Assembly (NCBI GenBank): GCA_964632795.1
Contig: CAZWEZ010000007.1
Location: 1-57,501, forward strand
DNA: 57,501 bases
Reading direction: 5' to 3'
Origin: CAZWEZ01 sp964632795
GTDB lineage: Bacteria > Pseudomonadota > Alphaproteobacteria > Rhodospirillales > 2-02-FULL-58-16
Below, piece after piece: positions 19,116 to 27,876 of this stretch. A model generated the notes under the pieces. It was not told where the DNA came from and searched no databases. It saw only the letters and a list, made by a program, of their open reading frames with translations. Every line of letters begins with the position of its first letter. Positions within the stretch are counted from its first letter, which is position 1. Made by a program: the position numbers and the translations under genes.

Positions 19116-19801
19116 CCTTGCTGGTCATCGACCAGGACGATGTGCAGGCGGCGCGGGCCGTGGACGCCTAGTTGCAGGGTCTGCTCGATGTCGCCGGTGC
19201 GCGACGGCCCGGTGATCAAGTTGACCACCCGCGGCATGAAGCCTTCGTTGCCGGCCCCGGCGCGGAGTCGCTTCCAGACATCCTCGTAGGCGCTCTCGAT
19301 GCTCGAGGCCGCCAGCACCACGATGTGGGTGTCGGGCAGGAAGTTGAGGGTGGTCGGGCTGTCGGGGCCCGACAGCAGGATCAGGGTCCCGGTCTCGGCG
19401 ACGCCGGCCATGGCGCCGGTAACCGATACCGGGTCCGTGTCCTCCGCCTTGCCGTAGGTCACGCTCAGCAAGGGTTGTTCGGACCACGGAATGTTTTCGA
19501 GCCGGGCCTCGGGGGCCACCTTGAGGGTCGTTGGCAGGTTGTTGGCGGCGAGGAACGCGGCCACGGCCCCCGCCACCGCGGCGAAGTCCGCGACCCGCGC
19601 CGTGGTGGCGTCGACCCGTTCGGCCTCGGCGATGAACCGGTCGGCTCGCGCCGCCTTCTCCGGGCGTCCCCGTTGGGGCACCAGCGCGGCCTCGGCGGAG
19701 GCCAGGCGGTCCTCGAGCGCCGCCGCGGCTTGGCCCGCCAGCGGACCTCGTTCCAGGCTGGCCCGGATGGCCGACAGGATGCGGTCCCGGGAGTCGCTCA
19801 C
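19112..19801 (-). CDS. lutC: Lactate utilisation protein C (LutC/YkgG family)
   Basis: 229 residues from GTG 19801, which overlaps the lutB stop as GTGA. The LUD domain is visible (VSVTGAMAGVAETGTLILLS, then HIVVLAASSIE and FMPRVVNLITGPSRTGDIE). LutABC together oxidise L-lactate to pyruvate; LutC has no obvious redox cofactor motif. Its stop overlaps the smr start by 4 bp. Order is lutA-lutB-lutC, all tightly spaced. Confidence 0.92.
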   Translation of the reverse strand: MSDSRDRILSAIRASLERGPLAGQAAAALEDRLASAEAALVPQRGRPEKAARADRFIAEAERVDATTARVADFAAVAGAVAAFLAANNLPTTLKVAPEARLENIPWSEQPLLSVTYGKAEDTDPVSVTGAMAGVAETGTLILLSGPDSPTTLNFLPDTHIVVLAASSIESAYEDVWKRLRAGAGNEGFMPRVVNLITGPSRTGDIEQTLQLGVHGPRRLHIVLVDDQQG

Positions 19802-21222
19802 GAGCCGCCCCCCCGGCGCCGTGCCCACATTCGCTGGAAGGTCCGCCCCTGGGGGGTCGGGATGTCGCGCGATGCCGTCCAGGCGCCGGCCAGGGGCAGT
19901 CTCGACAGGCGTCCCCGGCGCCGCCCCAGGGCCCCCAGCAGCGCCGCCCCGAGGCCGCTCGCCAGGCGGTACAGGGTCGGCCGGCGAGCCACGAACGCCC
20001 ACGCCTTGAGGGCCAGGCGGCCGGCCGCCGGGCTTCTTTTTTCCTCGAACTGGCGGCGCCGCCAGTGGCGGATCATCCTCGGCAGGGGGATGCGCACCGG
20101 GCAGATGCTCTCGCACTTGCCGCACAGGGTCGAGGCGTTGGGCAGGTCGGCGGCCTCCTCGATGCCGATCAGGCCGGGGACCAGGACTTTGGCCATGGGC
20201 CCCGAGTACACCCAGCCGTAGGCGTGGCCGCCGATCGCCTTGTAGACCGGGCAGTGGTTGAGGCAGGCGGCGCAGCGGATGCAGCGCAGCATCTCGCGGA
20301 ACGGCCCGCCCAGCATCTCGCTTCGTCCGTTGTCGAGGAGGATGACGTGGAACTCCGCGGGGCCGTCGGTGTCGCCCTCGCGGCGCCGCCCGGTGGCGAA
20401 GGTCGTGTACACCGACATCTCCTGGCCGGTAGCGCTACGGGCCAGCACCCGGAGGATGGTGGTCGCGTCCTCCAGCGTCGGCACCACCTTCTCCAGACTG
20501 GCGACGGTAATGTGGACCCGGGGCAGGGTCATGGTCAGATCGGCGTTGCCCTCGTTGGTCACCACCACCACCGAGCCGGTCTCGGCGATCAGCATGTTGG
20601 CCCCGGTGATGCCGACATCGGCGTCGAGGAAGCACCGGCGCAGTACGGTCCGCGCCTCGTCCAGCAACTGGCGGGGTTCGCCCAGCGGGCGGTCGGCGGG
20701 GAACTGGCGGTGCTTGTCGCGGAACACCTCGGCCACCTGCTCCTTGGACAGGTGGATGGCCGGGGCGATGATGTGGCTGGGCGGCTCGTGGCGAAGCTGG
20801 ATGATGTACTCGCCGAGGTCGGTCTCCACCGGGGTGATGCCGTTGGCCTCCAGGTGTTCGTTGAGGCCGATCTCCTCGGTGATCATCGACTTGCTCTTGG
20901 TCACGGTGCGGGCGTCGGCGCTCCGGCAGATGCCGAGGATTGCCTGGCGGGCCTCGGCGGCGTCGCGGCACCAGTGGACGTGGCCGCCCTGTTCGCGGAC
21001 CCGGTCCTCGAAGCGCTCGAGGTAGAAGTCCAGGTTGTCGAGCGTGTGGTCTTTGAGCGCGGTGGCGGCGTCGCGCAGGTCCTCGAACTCGGGCAGGCGG
21101 TCGATCGCCTTCAGGCGCATCACCGGGAACCCCAGCGACAGCTTGGCCAGCGCCGCCTGCAATTTGTCGTCGGCGAGCGCCTTCCTGACGTTGTCGTCGA
21201 ACCGGTGGGCGGTGGACTCCAT
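19798..21222 (-). CDS. lutB: Lactate utilisation iron-sulfur protein LutB
   Basis: 474 residues. An N-terminal LUD domain (including VTKSKSMITEEIGLNEHL and DVGITGANMLIAETGSV) is followed by two [4Fe-4S] ferredoxin motifs, CIRCAACLNHCPV near residue 309 and CGKCESICPV near 361. A basic C-terminal tail follows. LutB is the electron-transferring subunit of the LutABC L-lactate dehydrogenase. The gene starts 9 bp after lutA ends and overlaps lutC by 4 bp. Confidence 0.95.
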   Translation of the reverse strand: MESTAHRFDDNVRKALADDKLQAALAKLSLGFPVMRLKAIDRLPEFEDLRDAATALKDHTLDNLDFYLERFEDRVREQGGHVHWCRDAAEARQAILGICRSADARTVTKSKSMITEEIGLNEHLEANGITPVETDLGEYIIQLRHEPPSHIIAPAIHLSKEQVAEVFRDKHRQFPADRPLGEPRQLLDEARTVLRRCFLDADVGITGANMLIAETGSVVVVTNEGNADLTMTLPRVHITVASLEKVVPTLEDATTILRVLARSATGQEMSVYTTFATGRRREGDTDGPAEFHVILLDNGRSEMLGGPFREMLRCIRCAACLNHCPVYKAIGGHAYGWVYSGPMAKVLVPGLIGIEEAADLPNASTLCGKCESICPVRIPLPRMIRHWRRRQFEEKRSPAAGRLALKAWAFVARRPTLYRLASGLGAALLGALGRRRGRLSRLPLAGAWTASRDIPTPQGRTFQRMWARRRGGGS

Positions 21223-21231
21223 GGCCCAGGC

Positions 21232-22005
21232 TCAGGCCCCGTCCTCGCCCTCGCCGATGGGCGGCGTATCGACGGTTCCGGCCAGAACCTCGGCGATGTG
21301 GCGCACCCGCACCGGCGAGGAGCGGCGCTTCAGCCGTCCGGCGATGTTGAGCAGGCACCCCATGTCGCCACCCAGCAGGGTGTCGGCGCCCGAGGCGATG
21401 ATGTCGTCCACCTTGTCCTCGACGATGCGCCCGGAGATGTCCGGGTACTTGACGCAGAACAGGCCGCCGAATCCGCAGCAGGTCTCGGCGGCGGCCGATT
21501 CCGTGACCTCGAGTCCCCGGACCTGGTCCATGAGGGCGCGGGGTTGTTCCTTGATCCCCAGTTCGTGAAGGCCGTCGCAACTGTCGTGGTAGGTGACGGT
21601 GGCCGGGAATTCCGCATCGATTCCATCGACGTGCAGGACGTCCTCGAGAAAGGAGATAAGCTCGAAGGTGCGTTCCGCCAGGCCCCGGGCGCGCTCGGCC
21701 ATCGCCCCGTCGCCCTCGAACAGCGCCGGATAGTGGACCTTGATGGTCGAGGCGCACGACCCCGACGGCGCGACCACGTAATCGAAGGCCTCGAAGGCCT
21801 CGATCACCCGGACGGCGAGGGCCCGGGTGTCCTCCTGGTCGCCGGAATTGTAGGCCGGCTGGCCGCAGCAGGTCTGGTCGCCGGGCACCGACACCCTGCA
21901 CCCGGCGTCCTCGAGCAGCTTGACGGCGGCGAAACCGACCGCCGGACGCATCACATCGACCAGGCAGGTGACGAACAATCCGACATGGGGAGCAGTCGAC
22001 GTCAT
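21232..22005 (-). CDS. lutA: Lactate utilisation protein LutA (CCG-domain Fe-S subunit)
   Basis: 257 residues with two cysteine-rich CCG domains, as in LutA/GlpC/HdrB. The first carries QTCCGQPAYNSG and the second SCDGLHELGI and ETCCGFGGLFCVKYPDIS. These cysteines bind an iron-sulfur cluster. It is the first gene of lutABC. The gap to mltA upstream contains a perfect palindrome (22024-22047) that could be an operator or terminator. No GntR-type lut regulator gene is adjacent. Confidence 0.94.
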   Translation of the reverse strand: MTSTAPHVGLFVTCLVDVMRPAVGFAAVKLLEDAGCRVSVPGDQTCCGQPAYNSGDQEDTRALAVRVIEAFEAFDYVVAPSGSCASTIKVHYPALFEGDGAMAERARGLAERTFELISFLEDVLHVDGIDAEFPATVTYHDSCDGLHELGIKEQPRALMDQVRGLEVTESAAAETCCGFGGLFCVKYPDISGRIVEDKVDDIIASGADTLLGGDMGCLLNIAGRLKRRSSPVRVRHIAEVLAGTVDTPPIGEGEDGA

Positions 22006-22023
22006 GAGCGAAGAATGGTGTCT

Positions 22024-22047
22024 AAACCGGTCAAAGACAACCGGTTT
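22024..22047. repeat. Palindrome between mltA and lutA
   Basis: AAACCGGT and ACCGGTTT form a perfect 8-bp inverted repeat with an 8-base loop, placed between the mltA stop and the lutA start. It has no T-run on the minus strand (AGACACC follows), so it is a weak terminator candidate. It could equally be an operator for lutABC. Function is not determined. Confidence 0.45.
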
Positions 22048-22062
22048 CGGGAACTCCGGCCG

Positions 22063-23175
22063 TCATCTGGCCTTCGGCAGCAGCAGGTAGTAGCGGCCCC
22101 GTTGTTTCATCGCCCCGGCCCTCTCGGCCGCCGCCTCGCCGTAGCCCCAGAACAGGTCGCCGCGGACCGGGCCCTTGATGGCGCTGCCGGTGTCCTGGGC
22201 GATGACCAGCCGGCGCAGCGGCCGGTTGGCGTCCAACGGATCGGTGGTGTCCAGCCACACCGGCAGGCCCAGGGGCACGAAGCGACGGTCGACGGCCAGG
22301 CTGCGTCCCGGGGTCAGGGCCGCGCCCTGGGCGCCGATTGGGCCGTCGCCCGGGCGTTCGGCAAAGAAGATGTAGGACGGGTTGCGCTTCATCAGCTCCG
22401 CCCCCTGCCGGGGATGGGCGGCGATCCAGCGACGGATGGCCTGCATCGACATCTCCTCCCTGGCGATCTCGCCGCGCTCGATCAGCAGCCGGCCGATGGA
22501 GACGTAGGGGTGGCCGTTGCGCCCGGCGAAGCCCAGCCGCACCACCCGGCCGTCTTCCAGGACCACCCGTCCCGAACCCTGAACGTGAAGGAAGAAGGCG
22601 TCCACCGGGTCGTCCACCCACAGCAGCTCCAGCCCGCGCCCGGCCAGGGCGCCGGCTTCGATCTCGGGGCGGCCGTGGTAGGGCACCAGGCGGTCGGCGC
22701 CGGTCAGGTCGTCGGGAAGGCCGTGGATCGGCACCTTGTAGGGGCCGTGCCGGGTTCGGGAGCCGCGCAGTTCGGTTTCGAAGTAGCCGGTGAACAGGCC
22801 TTCGGGACCGTCGTCGCCGGCGGCCAGGTGGGGCACGAACCAGGTCTCGAAGAAGACGCGGGCGGCGCCGGAGTCGCCGCTCCGCAACCCGGCGGCGGCG
22901 GCGCAGATCGGCCGCCAGTCGGCGATCCGCCCGCCGAGTCCCCCGCTGCCGAGCCGGCGTTCGGGGGGCTGGCGCAGCAGACGGTCGCAGGAACGGCGCA
23001 AGGCCGTCACGGCACCATCGTGGGCGTCGTCGCGCCATCCGGGAAGGTGTTCGAAGGTAGTCGCCGTCAAGGTCAACCGGGCGCCCGGCGGTATCGGTTC
23101 GACGGGCGCCTTCGGCGGCGCGCACGCCGTCATCACGGCGAGCACCGCGACGAGCGGCGACGGAACCTTAATCAA
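22063..23175 (-). CDS. mltA: Membrane-bound lytic murein transglycosylase A
   Basis: 370 residues from TTG 23175; no ATG or GTG gives a better fit. This start yields a lipoprotein signal (IKVPSPLVAVLAVMTAC) with the lipid-anchored Cys near residue 18. MltA cleaves the MurNAc-GlcNAc bond to 1,6-anhydro ends. Family features are GLFTGYFETEL, YHGRPEIEAG, SMQAIRRWIAAHP, and the 3D catalytic region VIAQDTGSAIKGPVRGDLFW with the catalytic Asp near the end. It overlaps the tim44 stop by 8 bp. Its anhydro-muropeptide products are what AmpG-type permeases import. Confidence 0.93.
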   Translation of the reverse strand: MIKVPSPLVAVLAVMTACAPPKAPVEPIPPGARLTLTATTFEHLPGWRDDAHDGAVTALRRSCDRLLRQPPERRLGSGGLGGRIADWRPICAAAAGLRSGDSGAARVFFETWFVPHLAAGDDGPEGLFTGYFETELRGSRTRHGPYKVPIHGLPDDLTGADRLVPYHGRPEIEAGALAGRGLELLWVDDPVDAFFLHVQGSGRVVLEDGRVVRLGFAGRNGHPYVSIGRLLIERGEIAREEMSMQAIRRWIAAHPRQGAELMKRNPSYIFFAERPGDGPIGAQGAALTPGRSLAVDRRFVPLGLPVWLDTTDPLDANRPLRRLVIAQDTGSAIKGPVRGDLFWGYGEAAAERAGAMKQRGRYYLLLPKAR

Positions 23176-23857
23176 GGCTGCGGGTGGCGACCAGCATCCA
23201 GTTGGGGTCACGGGTCCGGGTGTCGTGGGAGAAGGTCCAGAAATCGGTAACCTCGATGACCGCGTTGGGGTCGCCGCCGACCACGTCGCCGTTCTCATCC
23301 AGGGTGGCGTTGATCTGGTCGCTGACGAACTTGGTCGTGATATGGGCGGTGTGGTCTTCCATGTAGGCCTCGACGATATCCACCGAGGTGATCCCGATCA
23401 GGGTATCCTCCAGGGTCTCGCCGGCCCTTTCGCGGTCGCCGATGGAACGCGAGAAGTTGCCGAATACCTCGGGGCTGAGCAGGGACTTCAGGGACTTGGT
23501 GTCGCCCGCCGCATAGGCGTTGAGAATCAGTTCGAAGGCGATGCGGGCTCCGGAGAGGAACTCCTTGCGGTCGAAATCGTGGTCGACCCTGCTGATCGCC
23601 AACAGTCCGGTTTCCAGCGGATCCCGTGGTTCCTCTTCGTCCAGGGGAGCCTCCTGTTCGGGTTCGAGGAAACTCTTGTCGGGCAATTGGACCACGTTGT
23701 CCTCGGTCTGTTCCATCCGCTCCCGGAAGGAGAGCGAGTCCCGATTCTCGTTTTCATGACCGTCCCGGCGACCGAGCACGCGGCGCAGGCGCAGGATCAG
23801 GAACGCCGCGACCATGGCGAACAGAATGATGTCGAAGAATTGAAACCCGTCGCCCAT
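23168..23857 (-). CDS. Tim44/TimA-family inner-membrane protein
   Basis: 229 residues. One N-terminal membrane segment (FFDIILFAMVAAFLILRLRRVLG) is followed by a charged acidic linker (about 45-80). A Tim44-like domain comes next (FDRKEFLSGARIAFELILNAY, ending TFSHDTRTRDPNWMLVATRS). Alphaproteobacterial homologues are related to the mitochondrial import component Tim44 and are associated with the membrane. The gene leads the tim44-mltA pair and faces fxsA across a 156-bp divergent promoter region in which I see no convincing sigma70 elements. Confidence 0.92.
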   Translation of the reverse strand: MGDGFQFFDIILFAMVAAFLILRLRRVLGRRDGHENENRDSLSFRERMEQTEDNVVQLPDKSFLEPEQEAPLDEEEPRDPLETGLLAISRVDHDFDRKEFLSGARIAFELILNAYAAGDTKSLKSLLSPEVFGNFSRSIGDRERAGETLEDTLIGITSVDIVEAYMEDHTAHITTKFVSDQINATLDENGDVVGGDPNAVIEVTDFWTFSHDTRTRDPNWMLVATRSLD

Positions 23858-24013
23858 GTATTTTCCACCGCCGGGGACCGCCGGCTGGACCGCCGGGTGT
23901 CCCTAGGTTAAACACGTCCGAATAGGGTAGCGGCTTGCCATACCCAGGTCCAGCCGACTTTCCAAGCGTGTCGTCTCCGTCTTAGATATGTCTTCGATCT
24001 GAATAGGGCAAGT

Positions 24014-24505
24014 ATGGGTATATATTTCTTGATCGCCTTCATCGCCGTGCCGATTCTGGAGATCGCGGTGTTCATCGAGGCCGGAGGCCGGCTCGGGGTG
24101 TGGCCGACGGTCGGCACGGTGGTCCTGACCGCGATGGCGGGCATGGTCTTGCTGCGCGTGCAGGGGCTGGCCACCCTGTTCCGGGTCCAGGAAAGTCTGA
24201 ACCGGGGTTTGTTGCCCATCGACGAAGTGTTCGACGGCCTGTTCCTGTTGGCCGCCGGGGCCCTGTTGCTGATCCCGGGATTCGTCACCGATGCCGCCGG
24301 GCTGTTGCTGTTCGTGCCGGCGCTGCGCAAGAGTGCCCGGGGGCTCCTGGAACGGCGCCTGAAGGCTTCGGGAAAGATCGATCCGGCGGCCACGAGCCGA
24401 TGGAACGGGGTCACCGTCATCGACGGCGACTTCCACGAGGTCCGGAACGACGACGTCAGCCCGGCCAACGACGATGACAGGCCGCCGCCGTCCCTGCTCC
24501 GTTGA
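24014..24505 (+). CDS. fxsA: FxsA family membrane protein
   Basis: 163 residues. The N-terminal FxsA membrane domain (LIAFIAVPILEIAVFIEAG, then VVLTAMAGMVLLRVQG and LLAAGALLLIPGFVTDAAGL) is followed by a hydrophilic tail. E. coli FxsA modulates F-plasmid exclusion of phage T7; the physiological role in alphaproteobacteria is unknown. The order fxsA-secB facing dnaQ is part of the conserved origin-proximal arrangement. Confidence 0.93.
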   Translation: MGIYFLIAFIAVPILEIAVFIEAGGRLGVWPTVGTVVLTAMAGMVLLRVQGLATLFRVQESLNRGLLPIDEVFDGLFLLAAGALLLIPGFVTDAAGLLLFVPALRKSARGLLERRLKASGKIDPAATSRWNGVTVIDGDFHEVRNDDVSPANDDDRPPPSLLR

Positions 24506-24570
24506 CAGGCGGTTGTCCCGCAACCCTATCCGTGATAGCCACTGCGCGAGCGAACACAGGGAGAGCGATC

Positions 24571-25110
24571 ATGAGCCCGCAGGACAACGAATCGAAGACC
24601 GACGACGCCGAGTCCCCGTCCCCGGTGGCCACTTCGGAGAAACCCGGCCCCGGCACCGCCCAGCCGCCCCTGGCCGTCGCCGCCCAGTACATCAAAGACC
24701 TCTCGTTCGAGGCTCCGTCCTCTCCGGAAATTCTCGCCGAGATGCAGAAGGATGCCCCCGAAATCTCGGTCAACGTCAATGTCAACGTCCACCCCAAGCA
24801 GGAACCCGTGTTCGAGGTGATCCTCCACCTCAGGGCCGAATGCACGGTTACGAAGAAGACGGCATTCATCCTGGAGCTCGAGTACGGCGGCCTGTTCAGC
24901 GTCAACGTGCCGGCCAAGAACCTGCAGCCCGTATTGTTGATCGAATGCCCGCGGTTGCTGTTTCCCTTTGCCCGCAACATCCTCGCCGAAGTCTCGCGCG
25001 ACGGCGGTTTTCCGCCGCTGATGCTGGGCCCGGTAGACTTCGCCGCCATGTACCAGAACCAACAGACCCAGGCCCAGCAGACCGGCGGAATCAAACCGCA
25101 GACGGAATAA
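24571..25110 (+). CDS. secB: Protein-export chaperone SecB
   Basis: 179 residues from ATG 24571, with AGGGAGA 10 bp upstream. SecB is a homotetramer that keeps preproteins unfolded and delivers them to SecA. The core reads AAQYIKDLSFEAPSSPEIL, then VNVNVNVHPKQEPVFEVILH, with ECPRLLFPFARNILAEVSRDGGFPPLML near the C-terminus (here described as consecutive pieces ECPRLLFPFARN and ILAEVSRDGGFP). A 35-residue acidic/serine-rich N-terminal extension is longer than in E. coli. It is convergent with dnaQ (11 bp apart). Confidence 0.97.
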   Translation: MSPQDNESKTDDAESPSPVATSEKPGPGTAQPPLAVAAQYIKDLSFEAPSSPEILAEMQKDAPEISVNVNVNVHPKQEPVFEVILHLRAECTVTKKTAFILELEYGGLFSVNVPAKNLQPVLLIECPRLLFPFARNILAEVSRDGGFPPLMLGPVDFAAMYQNQQTQAQQTGGIKPQTE

Positions 25111-25121
25111 TTCCGAAGGCC

Positions 25122-25799
25122 TCAAGCGGACCAGATCGGCGAGTCCAGTTTCTTCAGGAACCGGGCGTGGGCCTCTTCCTCCTCGGGCGTCGGGACATGG
25201 GGCCGGGGCGGACGGACGGTCTCCGGGCCGCCGGCGGCGGCTTGATCCCCGGCGGCGGCGGCGTTGGCGGCCAGTTGCAGATCGGCCTGGCGGCCGCCGA
25301 CCAGTTCCAGATAGACGTCGGCCAGCAGCCGGCAGTCCTTGAGGGCGCCGTGAAGGGTGCGCTCGGCGAGTTCGATCCGGAACCGCTTGCACAGGGCGTC
25401 CAGGCTGGCTTGGGCGCCCGGGAACTTGCTTCGCGCCAAGCGCACGGTATCGACCACCCGCTGGCGCGGCAGAGGCGGCCGGCCCAGCCGGGCCAGCTCG
25501 GTGTCGATGAAACCGAGGTCGAAGTCGGCGTTGTGGATGACCAACGGGGATTCGCCCAGGAATTCCAGGAAATCGTCCACCATCTCGGCGAACAGCGGCT
25601 GGCCGGCAAGGAACTCGTCGGACAGCCCGTGTATGGCGAGGGCTTCCTGGGGCATCTCCTTTTCAGGGTTCAGGTAACGCTGGAAGGTACGGCCGGTGGC
25701 CATGTGGTGGGCCAGCTCGACGCACCCGATATCGACGATCCGATGACCGGCGCCGGGATCGAGTCCGGTGGTTTCGGTATCTAGGACGACTTCACGCAT
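25122..25799 (-). CDS. dnaQ: DNA polymerase III epsilon subunit (3'-5' exonuclease)
   Basis: 225 residues from ATG 25799. DEDDh proofreading exonuclease motifs are intact: ExoI DTETTGLD, ExoII HNADFDLGFI, and ExoIII with HGALKDCRLLADVY. A C-terminal linker and short tail (about 175-225, rich in A, P and E) should hold the clamp- and alpha-binding part. The start lies inside the coaE coding region, overlapping its end by 8 bp. It is transcribed away from the putative origin. Confidence 0.96.
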   Translation of the reverse strand: MREVVLDTETTGLDPGAGHRIVDIGCVELAHHMATGRTFQRYLNPEKEMPQEALAIHGLSDEFLAGQPLFAEMVDDFLEFLGESPLVIHNADFDLGFIDTELARLGRPPLPRQRVVDTVRLARSKFPGAQASLDALCKRFRIELAERTLHGALKDCRLLADVYLELVGGRQADLQLAANAAAAGDQAAAGGPETVRPPRPHVPTPEEEEAHARFLKKLDSPIWSA

Positions 25800-26418
25800 C
25801 TTCCAGCCACGACCGGGGCCATTTGGTGCCACGCCTTCGCGCCGCCACTTTGACGATGTTCTCGATGGCGCGCAAGCTGTATGCCCGCCCTTTTCCGGTA
25901 TCGACCACGAAATCGGCGCGGCGCCGTTTGTCGGCGTCCGGCATCTGGTGGGCGAGGATGGAGGCGAAGCGCCGGCGGGTCATTCCGGGACGCGACAGGG
26001 CCCGTTCCTCCTGCATCGCGCGGGGGGCGGAGACCACCACCACCGCGTCGCACCGCCCCTCGCCACCGGTCTCGAACAACAGCGGGATATCGAGGACCAC
26101 CACCGGTCGTCCCTCGGCGGCGGCGTTCAGGAACTCGATTTGCCGGTGGCGCACTTTCGGGTGGACGATCGCCTCCAGACGCGACAGGGCCTCGTCGTCG
26201 CCGAACACCAGCCGGGCCAGGACCCGGCGATCGATGGCGCCGGCGGCGGCGGCTTCCGGGAAGGCGATCGCGACCTCCGCCACTATCGATTCGTCTTCGG
26301 CCAGCAACGCGTGAACCGCTTCGTCGGAGTCGTGCACCGGGACGCCCAGGGAGCGGAAGTCCTCGGCGGCGCAGGTCTTGCCCATGGCGATGGAACCGGT
26401 CAGGCCGAGGATCATCAT
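25792..26418 (-). CDS. coaE: Dephospho-CoA kinase
   Basis: 208 residues. The last step of CoA synthesis phosphorylates the 3'-OH of dephospho-CoA. P-loop GLTGSIAMGKT, the DxD region VHDSDEAVHALL, and the lid/CoA-binding section VVLDIPLLFETG are present. It overlaps the aroE stop by 4 bp (ATGA) and dnaQ by 8 bp. The aroE-coaE-dnaQ order is conserved near the origin in alphaproteobacteria. Confidence 0.96.
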   Translation of the reverse strand: MMILGLTGSIAMGKTCAAEDFRSLGVPVHDSDEAVHALLAEDESIVAEVAIAFPEAAAAGAIDRRVLARLVFGDDEALSRLEAIVHPKVRHRQIEFLNAAAEGRPVVVLDIPLLFETGGEGRCDAVVVVSAPRAMQEERALSRPGMTRRRFASILAHQMPDADKRRRADFVVDTGKGRAYSLRAIENIVKVAARRRGTKWPRSWLEDA

Positions 26419-27275
26419 CGCCCGACCCCGGCGAGGACGTGGTCGCGCAGCTCGTCGGTGACCTCGGGATCGACCCCGAACCAGGCGGCGAAGCCGGCCC
26501 GGGCCTGATGGAGCAACATGCCGATCCCCTCCACGGTCCGGTTACCGCGCGCCGTCGCCGTCTTCAGCAGAGGGGTGATACGGGGCGCATAGACGATATC
26601 GTAGACCATCGCCCCGGGCGGCAGCCGCGACAGGTCAAGCTCCAGCGGCGGCTTGCCGGTCATTCCCAGGACCGTGCAATTGACCACCAGACCAGCACCG
26701 TCCAGCGCCGCCGCCCGGTCGTCCCATGGACATACCTGGATCGTCCCCCCGTGGCCATCGGCGAGATCGTCGGCCAGGGCCTCGGCGGGCAACTGCCAAA
26801 AGTTGAACAGCCGCAATTCGGAGACCCCGGCGTCAAGCAGGGCGGCGACCACGGCCCGCGCCGCGCCGCCGGCGCCGAGGACCACCACCGGTGCCGAGGC
26901 GGGGTTCCAGTCCGGAGCCCCGGCCTTGAGATTCTCGAGGAACCCATAACCGTCGGTGTTGCGGCCCTCGAGGCGGCCTTCGGCGTCGATCACCACCGTG
27001 TTGACGGCGCCGATCCGACGGGCCTCGGCGGACAGTGAATCCATGACCCCCAGGGCCGTCTCCTTGTGGGGTACGGTGACGTTGACCCCGGCGAACCCGC
27101 GTTGGGGCAGGTCCCGCAAGACGGCCGCGACGTCTTCCGGCTTGACGGCCAGAGGGACATAGGAGCCGTCGATGCCGTACCTGTCGAGCCAGTAGCCATG
27201 AAGCCGGGGTGACAGGGAATGGCCGACGGGCCATCCCATGATTCCGGCCCGGCGTGTCTTCACCGTCGGTGCCAT
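26415..27275 (-). CDS. aroE: Shikimate dehydrogenase
   Basis: 286 residues; NADPH-dependent reduction of 3-dehydroshikimate to shikimate in aromatic amino-acid synthesis. The substrate site is GHSLSPRLHGYWL with the catalytic lysine in NVTVPHKE. The nucleotide-binding loop is VVLGAGGAARAVVAALLD, and NTDGYGF is also present. The gene starts 5 bp after maf ends and overlaps coaE by 4 bp. Confidence 0.96.
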   Translation of the reverse strand: MAPTVKTRRAGIMGWPVGHSLSPRLHGYWLDRYGIDGSYVPLAVKPEDVAAVLRDLPQRGFAGVNVTVPHKETALGVMDSLSAEARRIGAVNTVVIDAEGRLEGRNTDGYGFLENLKAGAPDWNPASAPVVVLGAGGAARAVVAALLDAGVSELRLFNFWQLPAEALADDLADGHGGTIQVCPWDDRAAALDGAGLVVNCTVLGMTGKPPLELDLSRLPPGAMVYDIVYAPRITPLLKTATARGNRTVEGIGMLLHQARAGFAAWFGVDPEVTDELRDHVLAGVGR

Positions 27276-27279
27276 GGGC

Positions 27280-27876
27280 TCATTCTATCACTCCCTGCCG
27301 GCGCAGGAACGACAACAGGGGAAGCAGGGGCAGGCCGAGGACGGTGAAATAGTCGCCCTCGATCCGTTCGAAGAGTTGCGCGCCGAGACCCTCCAGGCGA
27401 TAGACGCCGACCGAGTCCAGGGCTTCCGCTCCGGCCCGTTCCAGGTAATTCGAGATGAAGGCGTCGTCGAAGGAACGCATGATGAGCCGCGCCGTATCGA
27501 CGTGCCGCCACAGGCGTCGGCCGTTTCGCATCGCGCACACGGCGCTGACCAGGGAATGACTTCGTCCGCGGAGTTTCCTCAGGTGGGCCGCCGCCTGCCG
27601 CTTGTCGGCTGGCTTGTCGAGCCAGTCCCCGCCGCACTCCAGGATCTGGTCGGCGGCGATGACCAGGGCATGGGGGTGGCGCTTGGAGACCGCGCCGGCC
27701 TTGGCTTCGGCCAGGGCATCGGCGGCACCGGCGGCGCCAGTGGACAGATATGCCCTCTTGAGCGGTCCTTTGTCGATGGCCGCCGGATCGCAAACGTGGT
27801 CGATTCCCGCTCCCTCGAGCAGGCGCGAGCGAATACGGCTGGCCGAAGCCAGGACCAACGGGCCGTAATCGGTCAG
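27280..27876 (-). CDS. maf: Maf-like nucleoside-triphosphate pyrophosphatase
   Basis: 198 residues if translation starts at CTG 27876. Family similarity begins at PLVLASASRIRSRLLEGAGI, leaving almost no space for another start, and no ATG, GTG or TTG lies upstream before the ppsR stop. The CTG overlaps that stop as CTGA, the same layout as the ATGA, GTGA and TTGA overlaps elsewhere here. Maf proteins hydrolyse non-canonical or modified NTPs (house-cleaning). Visible are the acidic site AADQILECGGDWLDKPADK and SVGVYRLEGLGAQLFERIEG (described here as SVGVYRLEGL and AQLFERIEG). The unusual start is an inference. Confidence 0.85.
   Translation of the reverse strand: MTDYGPLVLASASRIRSRLLEGAGIDHVCDPAAIDKGPLKRAYLSTGAAGAADALAEAKAGAVSKRHPHALVIAADQILECGGDWLDKPADKRQAAAHLRKLRGRSHSLVSAVCAMRNGRRLWRHVDTARLIMRSFDDAFISNYLERAGAEALDSVGVYRLEGLGAQLFERIEGDYFTVLGLPLLPLLSFLRRQGVIE

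Noticed and set aside
20065..23250. A plus-strand open frame of 1061 codons opposite lutB-lutA-mltA
   Set aside because: It is the antisense shadow of well-recognised minus-strand genes. Composition is that of GC-rich shadow frames (Gly, Arg, His, Val, Asp), with no family signature.
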